DNA of 64,000 bases from Haliclona indistincta (GCA_964017065.1 OZ024786.1:5433781-5497780); one strand, 5' to 3'; positions 43,141 to 53,774 are shown, counted from the first letter of the stretch. Translations and numbers: made by a program. The notes: generated by a model not told the origin, from the sequence alone.

Positions 43141-44478
43141 GGCAAACAGAACTAGAGCTGCACTGAAGAGGCATCAAGCAGAGGCAGCGGAATTAGCAGC
43201 AGCTGCTGTGGAAATTAGTAACGGTTAGTTCATTTGTGCCTAGTTGATAATTTACTCTCTGGGTCTATTTGCTTTTTAGGTAGTTTTGATTGTTTTAGTA
43301 GTGATTCTGAAGATGAGACCGGAGGCTTGCAGCTGCGTATGAGTGAACTTGTAAGTTGTGGCACTGTTGCTCGTCAAGTTGACACTGTAAGCTCATCAAG
43401 TTGACACTGTAAGCTGACACTGTAAGCTCATCAAGTTTTTAGTTTCTTATTTTTAAACGGAAAGGTCGACCAACATTCCTAGGTGATTTTTAAGAAATCG
43501 TTCGTATTTTAATGAAGCTAAGACTATATTTAAGCTAAGTTGACATTGCTTATCGATTTTGAATTTCCCAATCAACAGTTTCTAGGATATTTGGAAATAG
43601 ATCAAGGCTTCTTCTTATGGACTTGTCCTATGCTAGGAAACGTCAAATATTCATGGAATTTGTAAGTTCACCCCGAGGAGAGTTTGCTGTGCTATAATGT
43701 GAACACATGGGCCCTCTTTTCATTCGTCTACAAACTATTGAAGAAGAAGTGAAGGAAAAGACAGATAAATTCTTTGATCATTTCCAATTCCCACAGTGTT
43801 TGGGAGCAGTGGATGGAACCCATATTTATATTAAGCAGCCCAGTGATAATGCCAGTGATATCATCAATCGTAAGGGACGGTTTTCATTGAATGTTCAGGC
43901 ATGTTGTGATTATAGCTGTTACTTTATGGACGTTGTGGTGAAATGGCCAGGCAGTGTCCACGACGCCAGGATATTCATCAATTCCACATTAAACGAGAAA
44001 TTAAGAAGTGGTGCAATACCAAGATGTTGTTGTCTGTGATGAAAATCCTATTCCTGTTGTGATGCTTGGTGATCCGGCGTATCCTTTACTTCCTTACCTC
44101 ATGAACGAGTACGCTAATGGTGGATTTACTGCGCAGGAGCAATACTTCGGGTATAAACTTTGTAGCGCAAGGAACGTCATCGAATGTGCATTTGGGCGTC
44201 TTAAAGCTCGTTTTTCTGCCTTACAAAGAGATATGGACATTAACCTGTTTGATTTGCCTACTACACAATATTTGTGAACTCAACAAGGAATCTATTATGT
44301 ATTATCATCTATTATCTATTATTATTATTATCTACTATTAATCTATTATGATCAAGTAAGAGCTGCAATACAAGTAGATCAAGGTTGACAGCTTTCTACC
44401 CAAGGCACGCCTAGACCAATGATTGAGGTGGAAGGAAAACGTGTGAGATGGGATCTCACTAACTACTTTGATCCATAA
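43141..44478 (+). pseudogene. PIF/Harbinger (HARBI1-like) transposase
   Basis: Exon 1 from the ATG at 43141 (MANRTRAALKRHQAEAAELA) ends at a donor gttagt near 43225. Exon 2 (SFDCFSSDSEDETGGLQLRM) follows the acceptor tttttag. After further intron-like sequence come FGNRSRLLLMDLSYARKRQ, a tag or shift, and the DDE domain: [19 protein letters not shown] (first Asp), [32 protein letters not shown] (second Asp) and RNVIECAFGRLKARFS (Glu). One-base slips occur near 44025 and 44262; after the second, LLHNICELNKESIM continues. The end PMIEVEGKRVRWDLTNYF stops at 44476. The triad is intact but the copy cannot make a full protein. Confidence 0.8.
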
Positions 44479-44536
44479 TGATTATGACGCATAATTATAT
44501 GGGGCGCCGTTTGTACCAAAATGTCGTGATTTTGTT

Positions 44537-44611
44537 GATTTATAAATCTGCACCCGATTTATGTCAATCGCAATACATACGTTTGTAAATCCCAATGCAG
44601 ATTTATAAATC
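44537..44611. repeat. 16-bp perfect inverted repeat
   Basis: gatttataaatctgca at 44537-44552 and its reverse complement at 44596-44611, just after the Harbinger gene. It could be part of that element's 3' end; no partner was found upstream of 43141. Confidence 0.75.
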
Positions 44612-44625
44612 CACATGCGACGCGT

Positions 44626-44780
44626 GTGATTAGAAGAGTAGAGTATGACAGTGAAAGCAATAAGTTAATCGGATTTGCTTTACCATTGAATGAAAAAGAA
44701 GTGTTTTACTTTGCCATTGAAAGACCTATAAGCAACTCCTACTTCACTACATCATTTATATCCATTGAGGAGGCCACTAC
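44626..44780 (+). pseudogene. Fragment of an unnamed transposon protein (RVEYDSxxNKLIGF)
   Basis: VIRRVEYDSESNKLIGFALP, LNEKEVFYFAIERPIS, then SIEEATTVVSFWH before a stop. I know VGRVQYDxxTNxLVGFVLP from an unnamed family in cnidarian genomes. Decayed further downstream. Confidence 0.35.
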
Positions 44781-45224
44781 TGTGGTATCATTTTGGCATT
44801 GATGGCAACTCAAGAGATTTAAAAGCCATGCAAGTTTCACACAACTTGCTTTTCAAGAAAGAAGTTGCTACAAGAAACACATCCAGCTTGTTATATCAAA
44901 TTTCTTAAAAACGCTGTACTAATTCCTGGGCCTATTGTACCTCAGCCCTTACTAGGTATCTACATGAAGGGGCCTAATGACTAAACTGACCAAGGAAGTG
45001 AGCGATCAGGTAGCTGCCTTTCCTGAGGGATCAATTCAAAGACTGTTTTGGGAGCAGTAAATGCACCATCATCAACATTCTGCAAATGAGGTGGCATCCA
45101 CTTATCATCCGGTTTGCACTGAATCTAATGTATAGCTCTACAGCTGCATACTGAGCTATGCAGAGAAGATGTTTTATCGCACTTCCCTCTGAAAGAACTC
45201 TGTGACTAAATTCATCGGATTCCA

Positions 45225-45562
45225 ATCAACTAGTTCTCCACATCGCCAAGACCATGTCCCTCGATGAGATGACCATAGGAGAGAAGTCTTCGCCCTCGGT
45301 ACGGCTGAAATGAAGATCAGGGGTGGACTTGTACTTGACAAAACTGTGGAAATGATAAATGTCTAATGAATACACATTAATTTTGTACAAGTACAATTCA
45401 ACTATTGGAGCTTCCTTTGCTCCGGTGGAACTTACGCAAGCTCCTATTTCTACGTGCCTAAAAAGAAGTGATGAACTAGTTGGCTATACTGATCTGGGAT
45501 GTGTGAATGAAGACTTTCGAGTTGTGAATTTCATGAAAGTTAATCCTTCTTTTTTAGGTTGA
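45225..45562 (+). pseudogene. Decayed P-like transposase fragment
   Basis: Pieces AKTMSLDEMTIGEK, EMKIRGGLVLDKT and, after a break, SDELVGYTDLGCVNEDFR. They parallel DEMYIKEGLVYDKHT and GNFIGFCNLGSIN of the better copy at 33.6-36.8 kb, so this looks like a second, much older P-type copy. Weak but consistent. Confidence 0.4.
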
Positions 45563-45700
45563 CACTTGGATTTCAAAAGAGGCAACATTCATATTGAAGC
45601 TATGAGACCTTTGATATAGTTATTTTACTATTATCATAATTATGGTAGTCCAACGATTTGATCACAATACTATTGTTACTGCCAATGAAACTATTCCGCT

Positions 45701-45776
45701 GATTCCAAGCTGGGAGAGGGAGGATACGGCGAAGTATACAGAGAAGCACTGAACGAAAGTGCTGTAGCTGTAAACG
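45701..45776 (+). pseudogene. Protein-kinase glycine-loop fragment
   Basis: NYSADSKLGEGGYGEVYREA, LNESAVAV, then the frame is lost exactly where the VAVK lysine should come. GEGGYGEVY is a perfect kinase nucleotide loop of the IRAK/Pelle type. Only this loop is present, so it is an exon fragment of a host kinase gene or a decayed duplicate. One missing A would explain the loss of the lysine. Confidence 0.5.
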
Positions 45777-45829
45777 GTTATCATTAGTTAGCTCTATCTC
45801 AGTAGTATTGAGTCAAGAAACATCTCCCT

Positions 45830-45995
45830 TTTCCAACACTGAAAAAACGTAGGGTGGCAGAAACAATCAGCAGCTCAGAGGATTTTAAAATTCATTGTTA
45901 CTGTCGTACAAGAGACGATGGAGAAAAATGGTATGCTGCGACACCTGTGATATCATCTTATGGCACCATCGTGGATGTATTGATACTGACAGTGA
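45830..45995 (+). pseudogene. PHD-finger fragment
   Basis: Frame one: SSSEDFKIHCYCRTRDDGEK. Frame two: EKMVCCDTCDIILWHHRGCI. Together they give the C4HC3 pattern of a PHD finger (CxCRxxDDGxxMVxCDxCxxWxHxxC). Such fingers end many sponge and cnidarian transposon proteins, and read histone tails in host proteins. Broken by a one-base slip inside the finger. Confidence 0.45.
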
Positions 45996-47690
45996 AGAAC
46001 CATGATACTGTACTAATTATACATAAAAATTAATTTTTCGTCGTACTGTAACAATAATTAATAGTTAGATACCAGTCTAGTCTAGGTCATACTAGTCTAG
46101 CGAGTTACTAAACCTGTAGTTTGTTTATATTTACTATTTTTTCTCAGACTGCTGTTCCTCACTGCCAATGCTACTGCTAATTGTGAGTGCTACCATGTAC
46201 AAAAGATCAGGAGAGACGAATAATGGTGAGATAAAAAAGATAGGAGAGACTTATGGAGTAACAGAACAGATGGAGAAAGTGAGGGAAAGGGACAGATAAC
46301 GCCCCGCCCATTCGTTCGTTTTCGTCTGTTCATTCTCGCTTGTTTGTTGGCGCACAACAAGTGCTGCTGAGACAAGCGCCATCTTAGCGAAGCAATAGTT
46401 CATGCAGCAGCAAACCTGTATACTGTGTATGGCATCACCCAATTCTATCTCTTGACGAGTTAGCCTATCAAGCCTCTATAGACGCGAGCGAATCAGTGAC
46501 GATGGGGGTGGAGCGCATCGAATGAGGGTCTAGCACATGTCATGTAAATTGCATTCATGTTGTGATCATGAATAAATAATTATTCTAACTTGAAGTTAAT
46601 AACCATTTGCCGAGAATCGACCAGTGCACTCACGCTGCTACACGAAGAGCGAGAATCAAGGACCACAACCAACATCTACTACCGTGATGTTACTAGCTGT
46701 CATCGTCTTTATTATCACCTTAGTTGCTGATGACATCGAAATCAATAACTGTGCAATTTGTGGTGCTGTATTTGGCAAGGGATACAGACTGTTTTAGCAC
46801 CACGCTTCCTCCGCCGCCTGGAGGCCGTGGGCACTCATCAGCCGTTACAGCAATTGCAGCCTACCTAGAAATTGGATGTGGTTATTTTTACTTGATCATC
46901 AGTATCAGTCCACTACAATGGCCGGTACGAATTTCAGCAGTAACGCTTTTCATCCAAACAGGTGGTACTTAAATTTGAACAGCGTCTCCCTGTCTGGCTA
47001 TAACTGTGGAATGGCTCTGAGCTGCTGATTGTGGAATCACTCGCTTTATGCATCAATGTTGGGCAATTATCCAGTGCTATTTCAGGCATGCACACTGTCC
47101 TCAAAGGTATGCATGAAACGGCACTACTGTTTCACTAGATGATCACGTTGATAATAAATAAATCACAGTTAATACCCAAACTGGATAGTTTCCCAACACT
47201 GACTTGTGGGTGTGATGACTTGCTATTCCTGAAATATTGAAATTGACTGACGAAAGTATGACTGATAGGTTGGTGTAAAAGTAAAAGAAAGGGTAGTATC
47301 CGCCAGTTGAAGCAACACCGAGTTCAGTACCATTCCTGATTAGAACCAGTCGAAACAATTACCCTAATTACCCGTAACACAAAACGACGCTGTTAGTATA
47401 CGATGAAATTTCTGGACAATCATTGGCCTGCATCATTTCTTTTCTGGTAATGTTGGAATGTTAGGACATTCGTCTATGCCGTACTTACTAGAAAGATTGT
47501 TGAAATTGTGTTTTATGCCTTGGCATTTGGATAATTACGATGCAAATTAAATTAAAAGATCATATTTATTCTCTATCATCCAGAATACAAGCATACGATT
47601 CATTACCCAGCTGAGAAAGCAGAAACTAGCCACGAGCCTGTATGGAGAATAAAGAAGCTGTTACATTACGCAACCCAACGACCAGTCAAA
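45996..47690. other. No supported gene
   Basis: AT-rich with short frames. A 19-codon hydrophobic start at 46687 (MLLAVIVFIITLVADD) is soon stopped and may be chance. Confidence 0.35.
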
Positions 47691-48089
47691 ATGTGAGATG
47701 CCAGCCTGCTCTGAATTATTAAATGCAGCAACCAGAGGCAATCAGCCAGCAATCGAGTGGGAACACTTGAGATCTGTACAGAATGCACTACCATTTGTCC
47801 CCAGCAACCCTTGGAACATAGTGGAATTTCAATGGTTGAAAGAGTCAAGAAGGGCAGAGTGTCAAAGTTTGCGCAACAGTGCCATTTCACAGGGTATGTG
47901 TCCAGTATGCTCATGGCTACCAAAAGAGTATCAATGTCAGAGGTACATTCACTTCTCTGTTCATTGTGGAACAAAGCAACACTATGGCAGCATTCGAAAT
48001 GCAAAAAATGCATCATAAATGCTTTCAAGGGCCCTACAAGGGCCCTACTGCAACTGTCTGAAGGTAGACCATACCTAAGAGTGCAGTAG
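47666..48089. other. Region open in several frames on both strands
   Basis: A minus-strand frame of 120 codons (47666-48028) overlaps plus frames of 106 and 110 codons (47698-48018, 47757-48089). The plus frame ELLNAATRGNQPAIEWEHLR, NPWNIVEFQWLKESRRAECQ has the most protein-like composition; the overlapping plus frame has CTECTTICPQ. No family recognised and the real strand is unknown. Confidence 0.25.
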
Positions 48090-48202
48090 GATCAGATGAG
48101 CATGCCCAATCCTTTCATTCTGGGAAAGTTAATGAGTGGAGAGCAGTACTTGAGATATTGCAGTGTAATGTACCAATGACCAGTATTGTTTGCTGTTTCA
48201 GA

Positions 48203-48300
48203 TTGTTTGCTAGAATGTGCCTGCCGAGAAGAGATTACGCCTCAGTTAAAACCTGCGTTATCAACAACCACATCAAATCAGCTAAGCATATCTATATAAA
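48203..48300 (+). pseudogene. Possible BED-like finger remnant
   Basis: The string YASVKTCVINNHIKSAKH resembles the ELSxKxSVIxxHxxSAKH end of BED-type fingers at the start of hAT proteins. The two finger cysteines upstream are not in place. Confidence 0.25.
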
Positions 48301-49240
48301 CTCAATATCATCAGACATTGATATAAAGCCACTGCCGTCACCTTATCATTATACTGAGTTCAAGTCAAGTGTAATTGAAATAGTTAAAATCTCTTTTGTT
48401 CAAATGAGTTTGTGATGGAAACTTGGGCTTAAGCACGTTGACTACAAGTTGCAATTTCTTTGTAATGTGTATCGTGTACATCAAAGCAGTCAGCCTGCTC
48501 AGTATCCCAGTTAATTTGTACTAAAAGATAGCAAGCTTCAGCTAAGTCAGCATGTCAGCAGTAACTTTCTATTTGCTTCTTAGATAAAATTCAGTGATGA
48601 TCAGAGTTTCCAAGAGGTGGGATTCCGGTTCAATGCGGGAGATTATCAGAACGGGTCAAGAAGACAAGATGGATAGTGGAAGACCCATGTATTGAGTAGT
48701 AGTTTAATTGCTGTATCTGTGACCTGTGACAGACAATGTTGACATGAACGATAGGCCCCATGATATAGCGACTCGGATTTTTAAAGAAATTCCGTTCAAT
48801 AGGCTTATACACACGGGAGATCATCATCACTTCGAACTAAACCTCAAACTTACAGTGGAGCTAATATTAGAGCTAAAGCTAACTTACGGTATGCATTATG
48901 ATGCAAGAAATTCTTTTTTTTACAGAAAACTCAGTTGCTGAATCTATAAGATAAGAGGATGACTGGGGACGATATTTTGCAGCCTACCCGATCTTCCCAG
49001 GTTGACATCTCGCTAAGGGGAATAATTTATTAAAGAAACTAAGACAGATTTGCTGTGAGTCATCATTAGGTCCTGAGATGGTACAAAAGAAACCCGTAAT
49101 GAAAAGGTTAATTCTAGTAGGTTTATGAAGAAGAGTTAGATACAAGTGGTTAAGATGAGTCTGAAGGACATTCGAGAGTGACAGCAGACAACGTTTGCAG
49201 GCAGACAACGTTTGCAGGCCGACAAGAACATATAAAAACA
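48301..49240. other. No supported gene
   Basis: Short frames only. A direct duplication of gacaacgtttgcaggc occurs at 49186-49220. Confidence 0.4.
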
Positions 49241-49241
49241 A

Positions 49242-49302
49242 TCGCTTATAAAAACAATCACAACAGCGATATTATCGCTGTTGTGATTGATTTTATAAGC
49301 GA
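49242..49302. repeat. 29-bp hairpin, one mismatch, 3-nt loop
   Basis: Arms 49242-49270 and 49274-49302 are reverse complements except for one base; the loop is att. It is immediately followed by the 31-bp tandem repeat. Confidence 0.9.
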
Positions 49303-49309
49303 GGAATTA

Positions 49310-49402
49310 GGAATTAGGAACCTGCCACAGAATTCTAGCCGGAATTAGGAACCTGCCACAGAATTCTAGCCGGAATTAGGAACCTGCCGCAGAATTCTAG
49401 CC
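49310..49402. repeat. 31-bp tandem repeat, three copies
   Basis: Units 49310-49340, 49341-49371 and 49372-49402 (ggaattaggaacctgccaca ... ctagcc) are identical apart from one a/g difference in the third. Confidence 0.95.
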
Positions 49403-49699
49403 TAGCAAAAGTCAAGGCAACAATGAGTCAAGACATGGATTTATTTATAGGTAAGAAGATTAGCATATTAGCGTAGATACTTGCTCATACAGCTGCAAAC
49501 GTTATGAACGAGCTCTTTGTCCCATTGATACACTTTTGTATGGGTAAATACTGTCTCTTATCATAAATTCGTGCAGGTGTTCGCTCTATGGTAGTGCTCA
49601 GTATTTGCAGTCACGCTACAGTCTACTATTAAAGCTGCTTGTTGTACATAATAACAATTATGATAGAAGGATAATTCGGCAAACTGTAGGAGAGAGTGG

Positions 49700-49890
49700 G
49701 CAGGCTAACAAAGAAGAGTGACTACCCATGGATAGCGTTTTCCATTGAAAGAGGTGCTGCATTTTGCTTCCCTTGTTGTTTCTTTGCCATGGCATCAGAC
49801 GATTTATTGACACATGCAGACTCTGAAATTGACAAGTTCCACTCAGCGTTAGTAGAAAAGGCTGGGTAATGGTCACGATCAAAAAGTCTT
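49700..49890 (+). pseudogene. TTF-type zinc-finger start of a hAT transposase
   Basis: DYPWIAFSIERGAAFCFPCC, FFAMASDDLLTHADSE, KFHSALVEKAG, stop. The WlxYSxxxxAAFCFPCxxF block is the TTF finger that opens the P52rIPK-like hAT proteins. The GW-W that follows is shifted by a frame. Not obviously the same copy as the hAT tail at 27.7 kb. Confidence 0.5.
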
Positions 49891-50009
49891 AGATTTGCAA
49901 GATTCTGAATGAGAGAATGTGATTGTCGACTTTTACAATGGTATATAATTATACAGTACAGTCAAAGTACTTATCTTTCATTCAGTTCTAAATTAGTGCA
50001 AATGCCAAG

Positions 50010-50343
50010 GCCTATATGACTGCAGGTTTGTCCCACTGCATTCAGGTTACACAAGTGCCGACAAGTTATGGAAAAGAGGATGAGTATGCTTTTAGAAGGT
50101 TTGAATGGTGTATTGTGTTTGATCGATGCGTTCTTGTGTGAAGCAAAGCATGACCACAGGCTCCAGACAGTGCTAAGACGAATAGTCTTCCGGGGATACT
50201 CTCAATTTCAACAAGTGAGCTTTCTGCCGACAAGGATAATTGACAAGAATGGGGTCTCCGCTGATCCAGATAAAACTGCAGCCATGACCAGAATGCCTCC
50301 ACCGATGAAGGAGCTGACTTATCCTCTTCGACAGTTACTGTAA
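50010..50343 (+). pseudogene. Ty3/gypsy reverse-transcriptase fragment
   Basis: MSMLLEGLNGVLCLIDAFLC, HRLQTVLRRI, then IIDKNGVSADPDKTAAMTRM and PPPMKELTYPLRQLL. These flank the catalytic palm of gypsy RT (LxGLxGVLxYxDDIxV ... LxxVLxRI ... FLGHIIDKNGVSxDPxK...MPxPxxxxELRxFLG). The YxDD box itself is destroyed (CLIDAFLC). It is probably from the same gypsy lineage as the integrases. Confidence 0.7.
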
Positions 50344-51079
50344 GGGCATAGCCTCTACAGTTGGTGACCATCCATACACGTGTACAGCTTGTGAAGAATT
50401 GCAACATGGAAAAAACAGCCCCCTGTTAGCTAATGCAGAAAAGAGGCGAATCCTCTTTGACAGCTGGAAAGAGCACAAAACAGCTAGACCGTTTATCGAG
50501 CAACTTCTCAGGCTTTTCACCGAGAACAAACACTCAGATTTGACATCAACTTCCTAGAGAACTGGCTTGGAAAGAAGCTAGGAGGCAGATATTGGCATTC
50601 AACAGAGCAAGCACGCATGTTAGCCTTTCTCCTGAGTAATCGATTTGGTGAGCGAATGTACTCCACAGTGGCGCCAATGATGGGGCTTCCACTTGCAAGA
50701 CAGGCGAAGAGGTTACATGCTAAAGACCTCAAAGGAGCTTCATTAACCAGGCTTGAACAACTGGGCTTTCCGTGCGAGTGCTGAGAACTGCACACCATAT
50801 CAAAATAGCATGGATGGCACCAGAGTGGTTAGAACCGTAGAAATGTATGCTGATAAGTACCTGATAGGTGAGTCATTTTCACCTGATGTGAGAGCATGGC
50901 CTAGCGAGTGCAAAATTCCAGTGTATAGCCAATGTCGTCTCAAAGTCAGACGTGCTCGGTTTCCAGGCCAAGAAAAATGTCAGCGCCATTGCACGTCATG
51001 TGTCTCAGTGAATGAGAGCAGTCTAAAGAGATCGTCCTTCGTCATGGCTTCAAAAACCGCTTCCCTGTGCTCTAACAGG
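50344..51079 (+). pseudogene. Unnamed transposon protein, N-terminal half
   Basis: First block KGIASTVGDHPYTCTACEEL, QHGKNSPLLANAEKRR carries a CxxC. Then, one frame over, INFLENWLGKKLGGRYWHST, LAFLLSNRFGERMYSTVAPM, GLPLARQAKRLHAKDL; then LNNWAFRASAENCTPYQNSM, DGTRVVRTVEMYADKYLIGE, FSPDVRAWPS. I know this sequence of blocks (LGKKLxGRYYHPSxEQAxxLAILLSNRxGEKLYSxxAPxLGLPxARQAxRL ... QNSMDGTRVVRAIELY) from cnidarian repeats; no name. Two frameshifts; the end joins a donor-like cag/gtaggt at 51079. Confidence 0.5.
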
Positions 51080-51195
51080 TAGGTCTCATGACTTTGGAAA
51101 CTCAAAGAAACAATCTTTAGAAAACGAGAAAGAAATTGTCACTTAGTTTGAATTCCAAATACTCTTACTCTTCATCGACAATTCTGTTCTATCAA

Positions 51196-51309
51196 ATCGA
51201 GGAAACCAACTACAAAAGATCAAGCCATTATTGACAAAGTGAGGAGACAGTGCCTGAAAGTTTATGAGCCTAGACAAGAGAACAGCGTCGATGGTCCCAT
51301 TCAAAGGTA
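51196..51309 (+). CDS. Candidate small exon, orphan
   Basis: Open IKSRKPTTKDQAIIDKVRRQ, KVYEPRQENSVDGPIQR, ending at a donor-like cag/gtaaaag. It may continue the previous protein. Low confidence. Confidence 0.25.
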
Positions 51310-51544
51310 AAAGTTAGTTTTGTTAGTAGCACAGTCAGAGAGATTGGCACTTTACCAGACTGTTCACAACATGAGCCATATACCAAAAACAATTTTAGGA
51401 AGATCTACAATGAAGCAGTACCTCCCAATAAACACAATCAAAAGGTCATGATATTTATTGATATTAAAAAGTAATTAGCATTATGCGCTCAGGCTCGTCC
51501 CAATAAATACGTATGCTGCATGCTGCAGAAACTATTAATATTCA

Positions 51545-51716
51545 AATATGAAGCTCGCGATGCAGAAGCTGCAGTGGCTGGTGCATGAACAGCGGCAGTT
51601 GTTGCTGCTGCTGCATGTTATTACGGTTGGCGGCGTGGTGGCCAGCTAAAACTCGGCGTGCAAGAAAGCCCAGACAGCCGATCTGGGGCGTCAAGGCTTG
51701 TACCAACTTGAAGGTA
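51545..51716 (+). pseudogene. Ala-rich N-terminal exon, Harbinger-like
   Basis: DAEAAVAGA, stop, TAAVVAAAACYYGWRR, then one frame over TRRARKPRQPIWGVKACTNL, ending at a donor gtaact. Alanine tract followed by YYYWRR and a basic run is how several HARBI1-like proteins of cnidarians begin. Broken by a stop and a slip. Confidence 0.3.
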
Positions 51717-52260
51717 ACTGCACTTCTAATATTATGTTCATTTCTCTACATTATAAGCTTCTTTTGTTTACACCTGATCATGACAGGAAACTATTTAGCG
51801 CACTAATAAATGGAGATGCGAGACCAAGAGTGTGACTATGGAAATACGAACCGGCAACAACATCAGATTGATGCCATGCATAGTGATGAGGTACTACAGA
51901 GATACATCATTTAAGGCACATGTACACATCAGACAAGACTACAACTTAAAAAGTAACAAAGAAATTATTATAGTAGAGCTTTGAAGTGACAGAAAAGTTT
52001 GTGTTAACAGTTACTGCATTAATTTTAGCGACATCACAGGTTCACAGGTTGATATCATATCACAGGTTGATATCAGAGGTTGATATCGAGCTCCTGCGCT
52101 GCTTGTTCAGTCTCATTTGAGCAAAATTGAAACTATCCGATGAATTACAACGCGCGGGCATTTAGGGAATGGCTTACGCATACATTGTACAGTACTGCAG
52201 CTCGCTTTAGAAATTAACATTCAGTCATGCACGCCTCAGTGAATGCACGAGACGAGTCAC

Positions 52261-53012
52261 ATGGATCTACAGGAGTATCTTTCGCCATATCCCAACTTGC
52301 TGTTAGACGATCCCCTGCTTCTGGCATCTCCGGATTTCGGCACTACTGGAACTACTGCCACCGGTGACTGTGGTCAGGTACGGTTTAGTTACAGTGTGCG
52401 TTTTTGTCACGCACGCAAATAGCAACAATCATGCAGTAAGAACTACTGGCGCGACTCACAAGTACATGTAACTGTAGGAAACGAACTGACGCATGTGCAC
52501 CGCCGGCTGACATCACTAAATTTTCAATGCAACTGACCTGTAAACGACGTTGTCACTGCATACTGATGTCATTGCTTTGTTGCAGGAGACTAATCTCAAA
52601 GTATTGAGAAGAAAAATAAATCGCTATCTGAAAGAAGGAGGCGAGAGGAGCTTAGCAAGGCCTTTAAACTCTTGCAAGAACAGGTTTTCCCAGAAAAGAA
52701 AAAGAGGGTGGCTAAACACCTAATAATTTATGAGGCAATGAAATTAATTAATACTTCGTTGCTTTGTTGCAGGAGACTAATCTCAAAGTATTAAGAAAGA
52801 AAAATAAATCGCTATCTGAAAGAAGGAGGCGAGAGGAGCTTACCAAGGCCTTTAAACTCTTGCAAGAACAGGTTTTCCCAGAAAAGAAAAAGAGGGTGGC
52901 TAAACACCTAATAATTTATGAGGCAATTAAATTAATTAATACATTAAAGGATGGGCTACATGTAGAAGAAGATAAAGCTACTACCAACAATAATATTATA
53001 AAAACATTTTAA
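52261..53012 (+). CDS. Small bHLH protein, two exons
   Basis: Exon 1 52261-52377 (MDLQEYLSPYPNLLLDDPLL and on; donor gtacgg) joins in phase to exon 2 52773-53012 (acceptor tttgttgcag) for 118 residues. Residues about 49-62 are the basic region (KNKSLSERRRREEL) with the E-R-x-R-R signature for E-box DNA, then helix 1 (LTKAFKLLQEQVF), loop (PEKKKRVAK) and helix 2 (HLIIYEAIKLINTLK). The closest type is Myc/Max-like; no leucine zipper follows. It would act in the nucleus as a dimer. A second, slightly older-looking copy of exon 2 sits in the intron at 52586-52757 and has a one-base deletion, so it would frameshift if used. Probably a host gene. Confidence 0.7.
52572..52945 (+). repeat. Tandem duplication of the bHLH exon
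   Basis: The block from tgctttgttgcaggagac (52574) is repeated 187-188 bp further on. The copies differ in only a handful of bases over about 170 bp, including one deleted A in the first (ttgagaagaaaaat against ttaagaaagaaaaat). The acceptor site is duplicated too. Confidence 0.9.
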
Positions 53013-53021
53013 CCAAAATGG

Positions 53022-53236
53022 AAGAGATTTAGGGTTGGTACATTTATCTAAAAAGTATGGAAACAAGATTTGAAATGAAAAGGATTGTAACAATAGCAGT
53101 GTAATGCTACCTCCCTATTATATTAACTACAACTATTGAAAGCAGTTAATTTAGGAGTAGGATTACACTGCAATCCTTTTCATTTCAAATCTTGTTTCCA
53201 TACTTTTTAGATAAATGTACCAACCCTAAATCTCTT
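53022..53236. repeat. Inverted repeat with 66-bp perfect arms (MITE-like)
   Basis: 53022-53087 and 53171-53236 are exact reverse complements as read by eye; similarity extends further inside around gcagtgtaat. The spacer is 83 bp. It begins 10 bp after the bHLH stop codon and would lie in its 3' UTR. No target duplication was clear. Confidence 0.9.
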
Positions 53237-53276
53237 ATAGAGCTTTTCTTTTTCAGCTCTTCTATTTCAGTAACAC

Positions 53277-53774
53277 ATGATGACTACAGATAAACAAGTA
53301 ATTGCTGCATTTCAGGCAACTATTGCTGCACTACAATCGACTATTGCTAAACAAGCGGCTCAAATTGTAAGCATTTATTACATAGGGTACTATTGCCTAA
53401 TGTCATTGCTGTTACTTCAAACGGAAAGTGAAAATCAATTTCTTATTGTGGTTTTGGCGACAACTGGTCACAAAACTGAAGGCAGCTATGCCGCTGAGTG
53501 TACTAGTACACCAATGCAAAAAGGGCAACAGAGAGCACTTTGCTACAGGAGCTATGCTATAGGTGAGATGATTCAACTAGCTAGCTTTGCTCAAAATATT
53601 TCTACCATAACCAATGACATACTCATAGCTATTCATTATTTTAAAACAACTTGCAAACAAGTAGCACATCAAAAAAAACTATATACATCACAATTGTCAT
53701 TAAGTTATAATAATGAAGACAAGCTTTACATGTTCACATTAAAATACAAACAATTTGGTAAGAATAAAGCATAA
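53277..53774 (+). CDS. Unassigned open frame, 165 codons
   Basis: From MMTTDKQVIAAFQATIAALQ, STIAKQAAQI the start looks like a coiled-coil (heptad-like IAALQxTIAxQxAQI). A donor-like gtaagc at about 53370 suggests an exon end there, which would make the rest of the frame (FAQNISTITNDILIAIHYFK and on) partly intronic. No family recognised. It follows the hairpin downstream of the bHLH gene and could be transposon-derived. Confidence 0.3.
   Translation: MMTTDKQVIAAFQATIAALQSTIAKQAAQIVSIYYIGYYCLMSLLLLQTESENQFLIVVLATTGHKTEGSYAAECTSTPMQKGQQRALCYRSYAIGEMIQLASFAQNISTITNDILIAIHYFKTTCKQVAHQKKLYTSQLSLSYNNEDKLYMFTLKYKQFGKNKA

Noticed and set aside
47143..47358. 71-codon minus-strand frame
   Set aside because: No support from composition, start or motif; likely chance.
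49310..49402. CRISPR array
   Set aside because: Repeats are directly adjacent without spacers, and the DNA is from an animal genome.
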